Shown here: positions 54,653-64,000 of the stretch, in pieces
How the letters are laid out: every line of letters begins with the position of its first letter
How positions within the stretch are numbered: position 1 is the first letter of the stretch
From: Fictibacillus enclensis
GTDB taxonomy: Bacteria; Bacillota; Bacilli; Bacillales; Fictibacillaceae
Assembly (NCBI RefSeq): GCF_001457035.1
Contig: NZ_KQ758622.1
Span: 1-64,000 of the forward strand
DNA length: 64,000 nucleotides
Direction of reading: 5' to 3'
The notes under the pieces: model-generated
Told to the model about the DNA's origin: nothing
Seen by the model: the letters and a program-made list of their open reading frames with translations, nothing else
The model's database searches: none
Program-made: the position numbers and the translations under genes

Positions 54653-56128
54653 ATGGCTGAAGTATTAACACAAGTAGAAAAGTTGAAAAACTACATAAAC
54701 GGGGAGTGGGTGGAAAGCAAAGCCACTCAATACGAGGATGTATACGATCCTGCTAAAAAAGAAGTAATTGCCCGGGTTCCTATTTCTACGAAAGAAGAGG
54801 TTGATCACGCAATCGAAGTGGCTGCCGAAGCTTTTCAAAGCTGGAAGGCAGTTCCGGTGCAAAAGCGTGCACGCATTCTTTTTAACTTCCAACAGCTGCT
54901 TCAAAAAAATAAAGATGAGCTGGCTCGAATCATCACCATTGAAAATGGTAAGAACCTGACCGAAGCACTCGGTGAAGTAGGACGAGGAATTGAGAACGTG
55001 GAATTTGCAGCTGGCGCTCCGACACTCATGATGGGTGATTCACTTGCAACGATCGCAGTCGATGTGGAAATCACAAATTATCGTTATCCAATTGGGGTTG
55101 TTGGAGGAATTACACCTTTTAACTTCCCGATGATGGTGCCATGCTGGATGTTCCCAATGGCGATTGCTGTAGGTAACACTTTTGTACTAAAGCCGTCTGA
55201 AAGAACTCCACTGCTTGCTAATCGTTTAGCAGAGTTGTTTGAAGAAGCAGGGCTTCCAAAGGGCGTGTTCAACATCGTCCACGGTGCGCATGATGTGGTA
55301 AATGGTTTGCTGGATCATCCAGAAGTAAAGGCCATTTCTTTCGTAGGCTCCCAGCCTGTCGGCGAGTATGTCTACAAGCGCGGAAGCGAAAAGCTTAAGC
55401 GTGTTCAAGCTCTAACCGGTGCGAAGAACCACTCTGTTGTATTAAATGATGCAGATCTTGAGCTTGCGGCATCCAACGTGTTTGCTTCCGCTTTTGGCTC
55501 TGCCGGTGAGCGCTGCATGGCGTGTTCAGTCGTAACGGTAGAAGAAGGAATTGCGGATGCTTTCCTCGATAAATTGGTTGAAAAAGCAAAAACCGTTAAA
55601 ATCGGCCACGGCCTGGATGAAGAAGTATTCCTTGGACCAGTGATCCGTGAACAAAATCAACAGCGTACATTAGGCTATATCCAAAAAGGTGTTGAAGAGG
55701 GTGCAAAGCTCGTATGCGATGGCCGCAATAATGCACCTGAAGAAGGATATTTTGTTGGGCCAACGATTTTTGATGATGTAACAACGGATATGTCCATCTG
55801 GAAAGATGAAATTTTTGCTCCGGTATTGTCCATTGTCCGTGTGAAGAACTTGAAGGAAGCAGTGGAAACGGCCAACCAATCCGAGTTTGCCAACGGTGCC
55901 TGTCTCTACACATCCAATGCTTCAGCAATCCGTTACTTCCGTGAAAACATCGACGCAGGTATGCTTGGAATTAACCTGGGCGTGCCAGCTCCAATGGCAT
56001 TCTTCCCATTCTCAGGATGGAAGTCTTCCTTCTACGGAACACTTCCTGCCAATGGAAAAGACAGCGTTGAGTTTTACACACGCAAAAAAGTAGTGACTGC
56101 CAATTATAAAGCACCATCATTTGAATGA
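54653..56128 (+). CDS. iolA: Methylmalonate-semialdehyde dehydrogenase IolA
   Basis: 491 residues, aldehyde dehydrogenase fold. Oxidises malonate semialdehyde to acetyl-CoA at the end of inositol breakdown. [15 protein letters not shown] (NAD loop, near 226) and catalytic Cys in AGERCMACS near 283. AGAGGAGG before ATG. First gene of iolABCD. Confidence 0.96.
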   Translation: MAEVLTQVEKLKNYINGEWVESKATQYEDVYDPAKKEVIARVPISTKEEVDHAIEVAAEAFQSWKAVPVQKRARILFNFQQLLQKNKDELARIITIENGKNLTEALGEVGRGIENVEFAAGAPTLMMGDSLATIAVDVEITNYRYPIGVVGGITPFNFPMMVPCWMFPMAIAVGNTFVLKPSERTPLLANRLAELFEEAGLPKGVFNIVHGAHDVVNGLLDHPEVKAISFVGSQPVGEYVYKRGSEKLKRVQALTGAKNHSVVLNDADLELAASNVFASAFGSAGERCMACSVVTVEEGIADAFLDKLVEKAKTVKIGHGLDEEVFLGPVIREQNQQRTLGYIQKGVEEGAKLVCDGRNNAPEEGYFVGPTIFDDVTTDMSIWKDEIFAPVLSIVRVKNLKEAVETANQSEFANGACLYTSNASAIRYFRENIDAGMLGINLGVPAPMAFFPFSGWKSSFYGTLPANGKDSVEFYTRKKVVTANYKAPSFE

Positions 56129-56151
56129 GATCCAACCATTAGATAACAGCG

Positions 56152-56182
56152 ATTATCCTGATGTCCCCTGCATCAGGATAAT
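56152..56182 (+). other. Stem-loop between iolA and iolB
   Basis: Perfect 12-bp stem ATTATCCTGATG / CATCAGGATAAT with a 7-base loop, no T run after it. May protect or process the mRNA. Confidence 0.7.
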
Positions 56183-56212
56183 GGTTTTACATAGACAGGA
56201 GGAGATGGCAAA

Positions 56213-57031
56213 GTGAGTCAATTGCTTCGTAAACCACAGCAAAAAGAGATATCAGAAGGAGTTACTGTCGTTCAGGAAGTCAACAGTGAAACCTCTCAAT
56301 TGGAATATGTTGGTGTGAAAGTCGTAGACCTTGCTCCAGGACGTTCCTATAAGGAAAACTTGAGCAACACTGAATGCTGCATTGTTGCCTTAACAGGAAA
56401 AATAAATGTTTCTGATTCCGAGCAGGTTTTTGAAAATCTGGGTACGAGAGAAAGTGTCTTTGAAAAGAAACCGACCGACAGCGTCTATGTATCCAATGAC
56501 CGTACATTTGAAGTAATGGCTGTAACGCAGGCCCGCATCGTTCTTTGCTACTCGCCTTCCAGCCAGTCCTTGCCGACAAAGCTCATTAAGGCAGATGACA
56601 ACAGTATAGAAAATCGTGGAAAATACAGCAATAAACGTCTGGTGCATAATATTCTGCCCGATTCCGACCCATCCGCAAACAGCCTTTTGGTTGTAGAAGT
56701 CTATACGGAAAGCGGAAACTGGTCGAGTTATCCTCCGCATAAACATGATCAGGACAATTTGCCTCATGAATCCTTTTTGGAAGAGACCTACTACCATGAA
56801 ATGAATCCAAGACAAGGATTTGTATTCCAGCGTGTTTATACCGATGATCGCTCCATTGATGAAACGATGGCTGCAGAGAATGGTGATGTTGTCGTTGTAC
56901 CGGCCGGCTACCATCCAGTTGGGGTGCCCGATGGTTATGAATCGTATTACTTAAATGTGATGGCAGGGCCATCCCGTTCGTGGAAGTTCCATAACGAACC
57001 AGCACATGAGTGGATTTTAAACCGTAAATAA
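56213..57031 (+). CDS. iolB: 5-deoxy-glucuronate isomerase IolB
   Basis: 272 residues, double-stranded beta-helix (KduI/IolB family). Isomerises 5-deoxy-glucuronate. Metal-binding residues in YPPHKHD near 182 and EETYYHEMNP near 192. GTG start 56213 behind AGGAGGAG. Confidence 0.95.
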   Translation: MSQLLRKPQQKEISEGVTVVQEVNSETSQLEYVGVKVVDLAPGRSYKENLSNTECCIVALTGKINVSDSEQVFENLGTRESVFEKKPTDSVYVSNDRTFEVMAVTQARIVLCYSPSSQSLPTKLIKADDNSIENRGKYSNKRLVHNILPDSDPSANSLLVVEVYTESGNWSSYPPHKHDQDNLPHESFLEETYYHEMNPRQGFVFQRVYTDDRSIDETMAAENGDVVVVPAGYHPVGVPDGYESYYLNVMAGPSRSWKFHNEPAHEWILNRK

Positions 57032-57048
57032 GAGGAGCTGTGGCAGAG

Positions 57049-58047
57049 ATGAATATTCAATTTAATCCGGATCGGGAATTTGATCTTATTGCGATTGGCC
57101 GTGCCTGCATCGATTTGAACGCAGTGGAGTACAACCGGGCAATGGAAGAAACGATGACATTCAAGAAGTACGTTGGGGGATCACCGGCAAACATTGCGAT
57201 CGGATCTTCCAAGCTTGGACTAAAGGCCGGATTTATCGGCAAGCTTGCGGACGATCAGCATGGCCGTTTTATTGAACAATATATGCGCAGTCTTGGCGTT
57301 GACACCTCCAACATGGTGGTGGATGAGGAAGGCCATAAAACAGGGCTGGCTTTTACAGAGATTAAGAGTCCGGAAGAATGCAGCATTCTTATGTATCGTG
57401 ATGATGTAGCGGACCTTTACCTGGAGCCATCAGAGGTATCCGAAGACTATATTAAAAAGGCAAAAGTGCTCTTGGTTTCCGGGACCGCCCTTGCGAAAAG
57501 CCCTTCTCGTGAAGCCGTTTTGAAAGCGGTTCAATTAGCGAGAAAAAATCATGTGAAGGTTATTTTTGAACTGGACTATCGCGGTTATACATGGAAATCC
57601 CTTGAAGAAACATCCGTTTACTATACGCTGGTAGCCCAACAGTCCGATGTGGTTGTAGGTACACGAGATGAATTTGATGTCATGGAAAACGTGACGGAAG
57701 GCAATAACGAAGCCACAATTAAACAGTTGTTTAATTATTCTCCGGAACTGGTTGTGATCAAGCATGGCGTCGAAGGATCTTATGCCTACACCAAAAATGG
57801 TGAAAGCTTCAGAGGGCAAGCGTATTTAACGAAAGTATTGAAAACATTTGGAGCAGGCGATTCTTATGCATCTGCCTTCTTATATGCCTTGATCTCGGGC
57901 AAGGGTATTGAAACCGCACTAAAATACGGCAGTGCCTCGGCAGCGATTGTAGTGAGCAAGCACAGTTCTTCAGAAGCGATGCCAACTGTTGCTGAAATCG
58001 AACAGTTGATTGCGGAACGAACAGAAACAGCAGATCAATTACGTTAG
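57049..58047 (+). CDS. iolC: 5-dehydro-2-deoxygluconokinase IolC
   Basis: 332 residues of the PfkB family. Phosphorylates 5-keto-2-deoxygluconate; the product induces iol. GGSPANIAIGSSKLG near 40 and catalytic FGAGDSYASAFLY near 268. Start ATG 57049 is 10 bases from GAGGAG; GTG 57040 is too close. Confidence 0.95.
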   Translation: MNIQFNPDREFDLIAIGRACIDLNAVEYNRAMEETMTFKKYVGGSPANIAIGSSKLGLKAGFIGKLADDQHGRFIEQYMRSLGVDTSNMVVDEEGHKTGLAFTEIKSPEECSILMYRDDVADLYLEPSEVSEDYIKKAKVLLVSGTALAKSPSREAVLKAVQLARKNHVKVIFELDYRGYTWKSLEETSVYYTLVAQQSDVVVGTRDEFDVMENVTEGNNEATIKQLFNYSPELVVIKHGVEGSYAYTKNGESFRGQAYLTKVLKTFGAGDSYASAFLYALISGKGIETALKYGSASAAIVVSKHSSSEAMPTVAEIEQLIAERTETADQLR

Positions 58048-58060
58048 GGGTTTGATGGAC

Positions 58061-59971
58061 ATGGGGAAAGTGAGATTAACAACCGCTCAAGCGTTAATTA
58101 AATTTTTAAACCAGCAATATATCCATATTGATGGAAAGGAATTTCCTTTCGTGGAAGGTGTATTTGCGATTTTTGGACATGGAAACGTGCTCGGGATCGG
58201 CCAGGCCCTTGAACAGGATCCTGGACACCTGAAAGTCTTTCAGGGAAAAAATGAACAGGGAATGGCTCTTGCCGCCATGGCCTACAGCAAACAAATGCTT
58301 CGACAAAAAATCTATGCGGTGACAACCTCGGTTGGCCCAGGTTCTGCAAACCTGGTAACCGCTGCCGCAACAGCGCTTGCCAACAATATTCCTGTATTGC
58401 TTTTGCCGGCCGATACGTTCGCCACTCGTCAGCCGGATCCGGTGTTGCAGCAGGTGGAACAGGAATACAGTGCGGCAGTGACCACGAACGATGCTTTAAA
58501 GCCGGTTTCAAGATATTGGGACCGTATTACCCGGCCGGAACAGCTAATGTCCAGCCTGCTTCGTGCCTTTGAAGTCATGACCGATCCTGGAAAATCCGGT
58601 CCTGCAACGATTTGTATTGCTCAGGATGTGGAAGGCGAAGCGTATGACTATGACGAGAAATTCTTTGAAAAGCGTGTTCACTATGTGGATCGCAAGGCAC
58701 CGGTGGATCGTGAGCTCCAAGGAGCAGCACAGCTGATCAAAAACAGCAAAAAGCCTGTTATTCTTGTGGGCGGTGGAGCGAAATATTCACAAGCCAAAAA
58801 TATTCTCGTCGAGCTTTCTGAAAAACACAATATCCCGCTCGTAGAAACGCAAGCAGGTAAGGCAACGGTGGGGTCAGACTTCAGAAATAATCTCGGCGGA
58901 ATGGGAATTACAGGTACACTCGCGGCCAATAAAGCCGCGCGCGAATCCGATTTGATTATCGGGATCGGTACAAGATATACCGATTTCGCCACATCTTCAA
59001 AAACGGCATTCGATTTTGAAAAGAGCAAGTTTTTGAACATCAACGTCAGCCGCCTGCAGGCGTATAAGCTGGATGCTTTCCAGGTTGTAGCCGATGCAAA
59101 ATTGACCCTTGAGCAATTGGTACCTTTATTGGAAGGCTATGAGACCCAGTTTGGCAGGGAAATCGCCGAGCTGAAAGAGGAATGGCTGACCGAGCGAAAA
59201 CGGCTGAGCGAAGTCACCTTCACCCGTGAAAACTTCGAGCCGGAAGTGAAAAACAACTTTACTCAGGACGTATTCAACGAATATGCGGATGCTCTGAATA
59301 CCGAGCTTGCTCAAACAACAGCATTATTGGCTGTAAATGATACGGTCGCACCGGATAGTGTTATCATCACGTCAGCTGGATCACTTCCCGGAGATGTACA
59401 GCGGATTTGGAATCCGACTGTAGAAAATACGTATAACGTAGAGTACGGCTACTCCTGCATGGGATATGAAGTATCCGGAGCACTCGGAGCTAAACTGGCC
59501 ACTCCAAATCAGGAAGTCTATTCCCTTGTGGGTGACGGAAGCTTTCTGTTGATGCACTCTGAATTCATTACCGCCATTCAATACAACCAAAAGGTGAACA
59601 TTGTCCTGTTTGATAACTCCGGATGGGGTTGCATTAATAACCTGCAAATGGAAAACGGAAGCGACAGTTTCTACACTGAATTCAGAACACATAATAATGA
59701 GATTTTAAACATTGATTATGCAAAAGTAGCCGAGGGTTACGGTGCGAAGACATACAGTGTGAACACAGTAGATGGCCTGAAGGCTGCGTTGGAAGATGCA
59801 AAGCAACAAGAAGTATCAACACTCATTGATATCAAAGTATTGCCAAAAACCATGACCGACGGCTACGAAAGCTGGTGGAATGTCGGCGTAGCCGAAGTCT
59901 CTCACAAAGACAGCATCCAGAAAGCCTTTGACGCCCGAAAGCAGAAATTGGAGCTTGCTAAGCAGTATTAA
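58061..59971 (+). CDS. iolD: 3D-trihydroxycyclohexane-1,2-dione hydrolase IolD
   Basis: 636 residues, thiamine-diphosphate enzyme that opens the ring of trihydroxycyclohexanedione. N-terminal Pyr domain with FGHGNVLGIGQAL and the catalytic Glu in GKNEQGMA; C-terminal ThDP motif GDGSFLLMHSE near 495 with GCINNLQ. Start at ATG 58061 (GKVRLTTAQALIKFL, as in B. subtilis); AGGGG lies 10 bases upstream. The frame is open to 58010 inside iolC. Confidence 0.95.
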   Translation: MGKVRLTTAQALIKFLNQQYIHIDGKEFPFVEGVFAIFGHGNVLGIGQALEQDPGHLKVFQGKNEQGMALAAMAYSKQMLRQKIYAVTTSVGPGSANLVTAAATALANNIPVLLLPADTFATRQPDPVLQQVEQEYSAAVTTNDALKPVSRYWDRITRPEQLMSSLLRAFEVMTDPGKSGPATICIAQDVEGEAYDYDEKFFEKRVHYVDRKAPVDRELQGAAQLIKNSKKPVILVGGGAKYSQAKNILVELSEKHNIPLVETQAGKATVGSDFRNNLGGMGITGTLAANKAARESDLIIGIGTRYTDFATSSKTAFDFEKSKFLNINVSRLQAYKLDAFQVVADAKLTLEQLVPLLEGYETQFGREIAELKEEWLTERKRLSEVTFTRENFEPEVKNNFTQDVFNEYADALNTELAQTTALLAVNDTVAPDSVIITSAGSLPGDVQRIWNPTVENTYNVEYGYSCMGYEVSGALGAKLATPNQEVYSLVGDGSFLLMHSEFITAIQYNQKVNIVLFDNSGWGCINNLQMENGSDSFYTEFRTHNNEILNIDYAKVAEGYGAKTYSVNTVDGLKAALEDAKQQEVSTLIDIKVLPKTMTDGYESWWNVGVAEVSHKDSIQKAFDARKQKLELAKQY

Positions 59972-60013
59972 TAATTAAGTTTCGGATTCTTCATCGAAAA
60001 GTTGGTTGTAGTG

Positions 60014-60180
60014 TAAGATGCGAGACTCCTCGAAAATGAACTTCACATTTTCTCCGTGCGATGTCTCGCTGCCGAAGTGTTCCTTGTCCTGCAGGAAATG
60101 CGGGACAGGTGAGACTAGGTAGGCGTTTATGCCGGTCACAGGCTCACCGCACGCCCCGAGGAAAGCGAGCAGCCACTAAC
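60014..60180 (+). repeat. Interspersed structured repeat, long copy, in the iolD-iolJ gap
   Basis: About 165 bp. Left half GCGAGACTCCTCGAAAATGA to GTTCCTTGTCC matches 11056-11135 reversed. Right half has GGACAGGTGAGAC, GGCTCACCGCACGCCCCGAG and GAAAGCGAGCAGCC, phrases met in intergenic repeats of many bacilli. GCGAGACTCCTCG and CGAGGAAAGCGAGC can pair at its ends. No ORF. Confidence 0.78.
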
Positions 60181-60222
60181 TTCAATAGCTTCGAAGAAAT
60201 CAGATGAAAGGGGTGGAATAAG

Positions 60223-61089
60223 ATGATTACAACAACACGATTGGTTCCTATGAAAGAAATGCTGGAGACAGCGAAAAAAGAACACTACGCAGTGGGACAA
60301 TTCAACATCAACAGCTTTCAATGGGCGGAAGCGATGCTCGAAGCGGCGGAAGAAGAACAATCTCCTATTATCGTAGCCTCGTCCGACAGACTCGTCGATT
60401 ATTTGGGTGGATTCAAAACCATAGCCACCATGATTAATAGAATCGTAGAGGAAAAGAACATCTCTGTACCGGTTGCGCTGCATCTGGACCATGGAAAAAG
60501 TGTGGAACGGTGTAAGGAAGCTATTGATGCTGGATACACATCTGTGATGATCGATGGTTCGCATTTTCCGATCGAGGAAAACATCGAGATGACGAAGCAG
60601 GTTACCGATTATGCCCGCAAGTATGGCGTTTCCGTGGAAGCGGAAGTCGGTACTGTGGGCGGTAACGAGGATGGACTGATCGGCGGCATCAACTATGCCG
60701 ATCCGCAGGAATGCTTAAGGCTGGTTCAGGAAACAGGCGTTGATGCGCTGGCAGCGGCACTTGGTTCTGTTCACGGCCCTTACCAGGGAGAGCCAAAACT
60801 GGGATATGACGTAATGCTTGAGATTTCAGAGCTGACCAATGTTCCGCTCGTGCTGCATGGAGGTTCAGGCATCCCATTGCATCAAATCCATAAAGCCATT
60901 GATTTGGGCCACGCCAAAATCAACGTGAACACAGAATGTCTCCAAGCATGGACAAAGGCCGTTCGTCAGGTACTTGATAATGATAAAGAACTCTATGATG
61001 CCAAGGCCATCCTTACACCGGGGAAAGAAGCCGTGAAAGAAACGGTAAAGACCAAGATCAGGGAATTTAAGTCAGACCAGAAAGCATAA
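60223..61089 (+). CDS. iolJ: Class II aldolase IolJ (6-phospho-5-dehydro-2-deoxygluconate aldolase)
   Basis: 288 residues of the class II fructose-bisphosphate aldolase family. Cleaves 2-deoxy-5-keto-gluconate 6-phosphate to dihydroxyacetone phosphate and malonate semialdehyde. Zn ligands in ALHLDHGKS near 86 and GGSGIPLHQI near 212. AAAGGGGTGG before ATG. Separated from iolD by a repeat element. Confidence 0.93.
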   Translation: MITTTRLVPMKEMLETAKKEHYAVGQFNINSFQWAEAMLEAAEEEQSPIIVASSDRLVDYLGGFKTIATMINRIVEEKNISVPVALHLDHGKSVERCKEAIDAGYTSVMIDGSHFPIEENIEMTKQVTDYARKYGVSVEAEVGTVGGNEDGLIGGINYADPQECLRLVQETGVDALAAALGSVHGPYQGEPKLGYDVMLEISELTNVPLVLHGGSGIPLHQIHKAIDLGHAKINVNTECLQAWTKAVRQVLDNDKELYDAKAILTPGKEAVKETVKTKIREFKSDQKA

Positions 61090-61093
61090 ATAG

Positions 61094-61121
61094 AACCGGG
61101 CAGTTGTTGCCCGGTTTTTTC
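61094..61121 (+). terminator. Terminator of the iol operon
   Basis: AACCGGGCA / TGCCCGGTT stem then TTTTTC. Confidence 0.9.
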
Positions 61122-61153
61122 TTAGACATTTTTCGGAAAATGGAAGTGGTACG

Positions 61154-62374
61154 GTGGATACAAACAAATCAAGCGGCAGGAAGTCTTTGTTTATTGTTGT
61201 TTCTTTTTTATTATGGTTTCCGCAATTTCTTTACGTTCCGATTTTCGCTCCCTATATGGAGTCGCTTGGCGGAAAATACACGTTCATTGGAATTATTCTG
61301 AGCAGCTACGGGATCACGCAGCTTCTGCTTCGGCTGCCGATAGGTATTTTTTCGGATGTGAAAAAGGTACGGAAACCGTTTGTTATTTTCGGGATGTTAG
61401 CGAGCATGCTCAGCTGTCTTATTTTTCTTGTAACCGATCATTTGGGCTGGATTTTGGTGGCCCGTGCCCTTGCTGGGGTTGCAGCTGCGACATGGGTTGC
61501 ATTTACCGTCTTGTATCCGCGTTATTTTGCCGATCATGAAGTCCATCGTGCCATGGGAAGCATTTCTTTTGTTGTTGTCCTCGCGCAGTTTTTAGGGATG
61601 GGTTTCAGCGGATACATAGCGAGCGAGTGGGGATGGAAAGCTCCTTTTTGGATTGCTGTGTGTTTCAGCATCATCGGTGTGATTCTTTCTTTTTTTATTT
61701 TTGAACAAAAGGCAGGCATCGAAAGGCAACCACTAAAGGTCAAGGAATTAGCGAGGGTGGTAAAAGAACCCTCCTTATTAAAAGTCGCCATCTTATCTAT
61801 TTTGACCCATAGCATTATTTTTTCGACCATGTTTGGATTCACCTCCAACTATGCCCTGCACATTGGCTTTCACACCAGTGAGCTGACGTTTATCGTATTG
61901 GCGTTTATGATTCCGCATGCGATAGCCACTCTTTTCATGGGAAAGGTCCTTGTTCCGCTTTTGGGAGAGTGGAAAGCATTAAAAGTCGCCTATCTTCTAA
62001 CCACCGTGTTTACAATTCTAATTCCACTTGTTCAGACCAGAGGATTATTCCTGATGGTTCAAGTGTTCAGCGGTTTTTCCCTGGGATTAATCTTTCCGCT
62101 ATTGTTAGGAATGTCGATCCAGAACATTGTACCCGAAAAACGAGCAACCGCGATGGGTGCTTACCAGGCGCTTTATGCCATAGGAATCTTTGCAGGACCT
62201 TTTTTTGCAGGAATTATTAACTCACTGCTGGGGATTCAAGCTGGATTTTACTTTGTAGGAGTTTTGGGCGCGGTGGCTACTTTCCTTGTTACTTTTTGGG
62301 GCAGGGGGCATAACACATCGGTCGTCAAAAACCATGTGGAAAAACCTGTCCAACAATTGAAACAGCAGCCGTAG
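61154..62374 (+). CDS. MFS transporter
   Basis: 406 residues with 12 membrane helices; the A-type motif is in RLPIGIFSDVKKVRKP near 70. Start GTG 61154. Lies between iolJ and an AraC regulator; it may import an inositol-related sugar or export a product, unproven. Confidence 0.87.
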   Translation: MDTNKSSGRKSLFIVVSFLLWFPQFLYVPIFAPYMESLGGKYTFIGIILSSYGITQLLLRLPIGIFSDVKKVRKPFVIFGMLASMLSCLIFLVTDHLGWILVARALAGVAAATWVAFTVLYPRYFADHEVHRAMGSISFVVVLAQFLGMGFSGYIASEWGWKAPFWIAVCFSIIGVILSFFIFEQKAGIERQPLKVKELARVVKEPSLLKVAILSILTHSIIFSTMFGFTSNYALHIGFHTSELTFIVLAFMIPHAIATLFMGKVLVPLLGEWKALKVAYLLTTVFTILIPLVQTRGLFLMVQVFSGFSLGLIFPLLLGMSIQNIVPEKRATAMGAYQALYAIGIFAGPFFAGIINSLLGIQAGFYFVGVLGAVATFLVTFWGRGHNTSVVKNHVEKPVQQLKQQP

Positions 62375-62410
62375 GTGGAGGGTTACAAACTTTGAAAAGG
62401 AGTGATTACA

Positions 62411-63319
62411 ATGGACTTAAACAACTATTTATCTGGTAAAATCTCTCTGAATTACTTTATTCATCGTTTAAACCAAAATGGGGCCTCTTTTCACATTCAT
62501 TACTGGGGGGTCATGCCAAATCACTATGACACTCAATGGCATAAACATTCTTTTTTTGAAGTCGTTTATGTCATTAAGGGGGAAGGAGTTTATATTGAAG
62601 ATGATCTCACCTATCCTCTTCAAGAGAACACACTTTTCTTGTCCAGGCCTGAAGTTTTACATCAAATAAAAAGTAAAAAAGGATTGTCTTTATTATATGT
62701 AGCCTTCGATTTGATTGATTCAGAGTCGAGTGAGAGCTGGATTAAGATCATGGAGACAGCCAAGCAATCCTCCAACATCATTTTATATGATGTAGAGGAG
62801 ACGGAAACCGCGCTGTTATGGAGATCCTTACTTTTACGTGCAACAAACCGCCATCATGAGTTTTTTGAAGAAATGCTTTCGAATACTGCCTATGGTCTGA
62901 TCCTCTCCATACTGCAGGACTTTGTGCCATTATTGAATAAAAGTCATCCTAAACAGGACTATGAACAGTATTCTGCACTCCTTACTCAAGCGCAATTATA
63001 TATCCATGACAATCTGTCCAATTCCTTGAGGCTTACGGAAGTAGCAAAGCATTTGCACATTTCGGGCAGACATTTATCGCGGATTTTTGTTGCGGAGTTA
63101 GGCGTGAGTTTCTCTAAATATGTTCAAGATGAGCGGATCAAGAAAGCCATGGTCCTGCTGAAAAGATCAAAGTTATCCATAAAAGAAATTTCTGAGGAAA
63201 CAGGTTTTATGAATGTTCACTATTTTACCCGAGTATTTAGCGAAATGATGCAAACATCGCCGGGAAAATTCCGCTCATTGTATTTTGATAAATATACAAC
63301 TACATTTTCGGAAGGCTGA
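62411..63319 (+). CDS. AraC-family transcriptional regulator
   Basis: 302 residues: N-terminal cupin-like sensor (WHKHSFFEVVYVIKGEG) and C-terminal double helix-turn-helix (LRLTEVAKHLHISGRHLSRIF, then IKEISEETGFMNVHYFTRVF). Start ATG 62411 behind AAGGAG; GTG 62402 is inside the spacing. Likely activates the neighbouring sugar genes. Confidence 0.9.
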   Translation: MDLNNYLSGKISLNYFIHRLNQNGASFHIHYWGVMPNHYDTQWHKHSFFEVVYVIKGEGVYIEDDLTYPLQENTLFLSRPEVLHQIKSKKGLSLLYVAFDLIDSESSESWIKIMETAKQSSNIILYDVEETETALLWRSLLLRATNRHHEFFEEMLSNTAYGLILSILQDFVPLLNKSHPKQDYEQYSALLTQAQLYIHDNLSNSLRLTEVAKHLHISGRHLSRIFVAELGVSFSKYVQDERIKKAMVLLKRSKLSIKEISEETGFMNVHYFTRVFSEMMQTSPGKFRSLYFDKYTTTFSEG

Positions 63320-63321
63320 TT

Positions 63322-63350
63322 CATCCCCAAGCTCGTGGGGGTGTTTTTTT
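63322..63350 (+). terminator. Terminator of the AraC gene
   Basis: CATCCCC / GGGGGTG stem then TTTTTTT. Confidence 0.85.
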
Positions 63351-63411
63351 GTTACGTAAATAAAAGATGTCCTTATAGTATAAAACCATGTCTTGATAAT
63401 TTAAATACGGT

Positions 63412-63505
63412 TATGAAAGCGTTTTATATAATGATAATCATCACATAGACGAGGGAGACATAAAGATTTCATGGCTTCCAAAAAAAGCTTATGAAAGCGG
63501 ATTCT
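63412..63505 (+). promoter_or_regulatory. Two cre-like sites before the isomerase gene
   Basis: ATGAAAGCGGATTCT at 63491-63505 fits the cre consensus WTGNAANCGNWNNCW fully; ATGAAAGCGTTTTAT at about 63413-63427 has one mismatch. Strong catabolite control is expected. Confidence 0.72.
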
Positions 63506-63578
63506 TAAAAACGTAGATTTTGGACGATGTCTTCAAAATGTACAAGAATACGTCTTCCAGGAAAGGAGCAGACAGAAT

Positions 63579-64000
63579 TTGAAATTATCTTTTGTAACAG
63601 ATAGCCTGGGCCATTTGCCTTTTGAAGAGATGCTGGATACATTGGCTGAACTGAAAGTTGATACCATCGAGATGACAACGGGAGGATGGTCACCGGCTCC
63701 CCATTTGCGTCTGGATGAATTGCTGGAAAGCGATGTGAAAAGAAGTGAGTTCCTGAGTGAGTTAGAAAAGCGGAACATCACGCTTTGTGCATTAAATTGT
63801 TCCGGAAACCCATTAGATCCGGGTGAACTTGGCAAGGAACATCGGGAAATCACGGAAAAAACAATGGAATTAGCGGGGCTGCTTGGTGTTAAGAAGGTTA
63901 TTATGATGAGCGGCCTTCCAGCTGGTAGCCCTGAGGATAAGATTCCAAACTGGATTACCTATACCGTAAGCTGGCCGCCTGTATTAAAAGATATTCTGGA
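63579..64000 (+). CDS. Sugar phosphate isomerase/epimerase (partial, runs off the window)
   Basis: The first 140 codons of a TIM-barrel protein of the xylose-isomerase-like family (KLSFVTDSLGHLPFEEMLD, IEMTTGGWSPAPH, LCALNCSGNPLDPGELG, VIMMSGLPAGSPEDK). Start TTG 63579 behind AAAGGAG. First gene of a unit continuing right, with cre sites upstream. Reaction unknown. Confidence 0.87.
   Translation, partial: MKLSFVTDSLGHLPFEEMLDTLAELKVDTIEMTTGGWSPAPHLRLDELLESDVKRSEFLSELEKRNITLCALNCSGNPLDPGELGKEHREITEKTMELAGLLGVKKVIMMSGLPAGSPEDKIPNWITYTVSWPPVLKDIL

Overview
The window comes from a member of the Bacillaceae, related to but not Bacillus subtilis. Evidence: the gene order thiL-tsaE-tsaB-rimI-tsaD / ydiF / moaC / rex / tatA-tatC / ydiK-ydiL / groES-groEL is that of the B. 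subtilis ydi-groE region; ansR-ansAB, a yoaS/yozG-type pair, lytST, a YhcN/YlaJ sporulation lipoprotein and an iol (myo-inositol) operon are present; promoters are sigma-A like, Shine-Dalgarno sites are strong, and CIRCE and cre elements are seen. The first 48 bases are the 3' end of a 5S rRNA gene.

Layout. 1-2500: end of an rRNA operon, an amino-acid permease, initiator tRNA-Met and tRNA-Asp. 2500-16000: conserved core, with t6A tRNA-modification genes, a dense DnaA-box cluster after tsaD, the ABC-F gene ydiF, moaC, rex, a Tat translocase pair, selO, ydiK/ydiL and groESL under CIRCE control. 16000 to about 31700: a mobile and defence-like hotspot anchored in the last codons of groEL. A 19-bp sequence covering the groEL stop codon recurs three more times (22920, 27650, 29817). 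Tyrosine-integrase genes, all broken, follow three of the four copies, and a fifth integrase fragment lies further right. The cargo, richer in A+T, includes a helicase-nuclease fusion plus an HNH protein, an HsdS relic, a tRNA-Arg-like gene, a DUF3990-type ADP-ribosyltransferase toxin with a small partner, an AAA ATPase stub and several decayed ORFs. 32000-37000: SDR and three luciferase-like oxidoreductases with an ArsR regulator. 37300-51000: yoaS/yozG-like pair, ansR-ansAB, small stress and sporulation genes, an ECF S component, and lytST-cstA (probable pyruvate sensing and uptake). 51000-64000: two iolR-type repressors, iolH, a tautomerase, iolABCD, iolJ, an MFS carrier, an AraC regulator and the start of a sugar-phosphate isomerase.

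The most unusual features are (1) three unrelated-looking intergenic arrays that all have a period of exactly 21 bp with a short core containing TAA, each beginning just downstream of an intrinsic terminator; (2) tandem accretion of integrative elements at the groEL 3' end; (3) the helicase-nuclease/HNH gene pair as a candidate defence module; and (4) an interspersed structured repeat present once beside a 21-bp array and once inside the iol operon. All functional calls are from reading the sequence; no database search was run.
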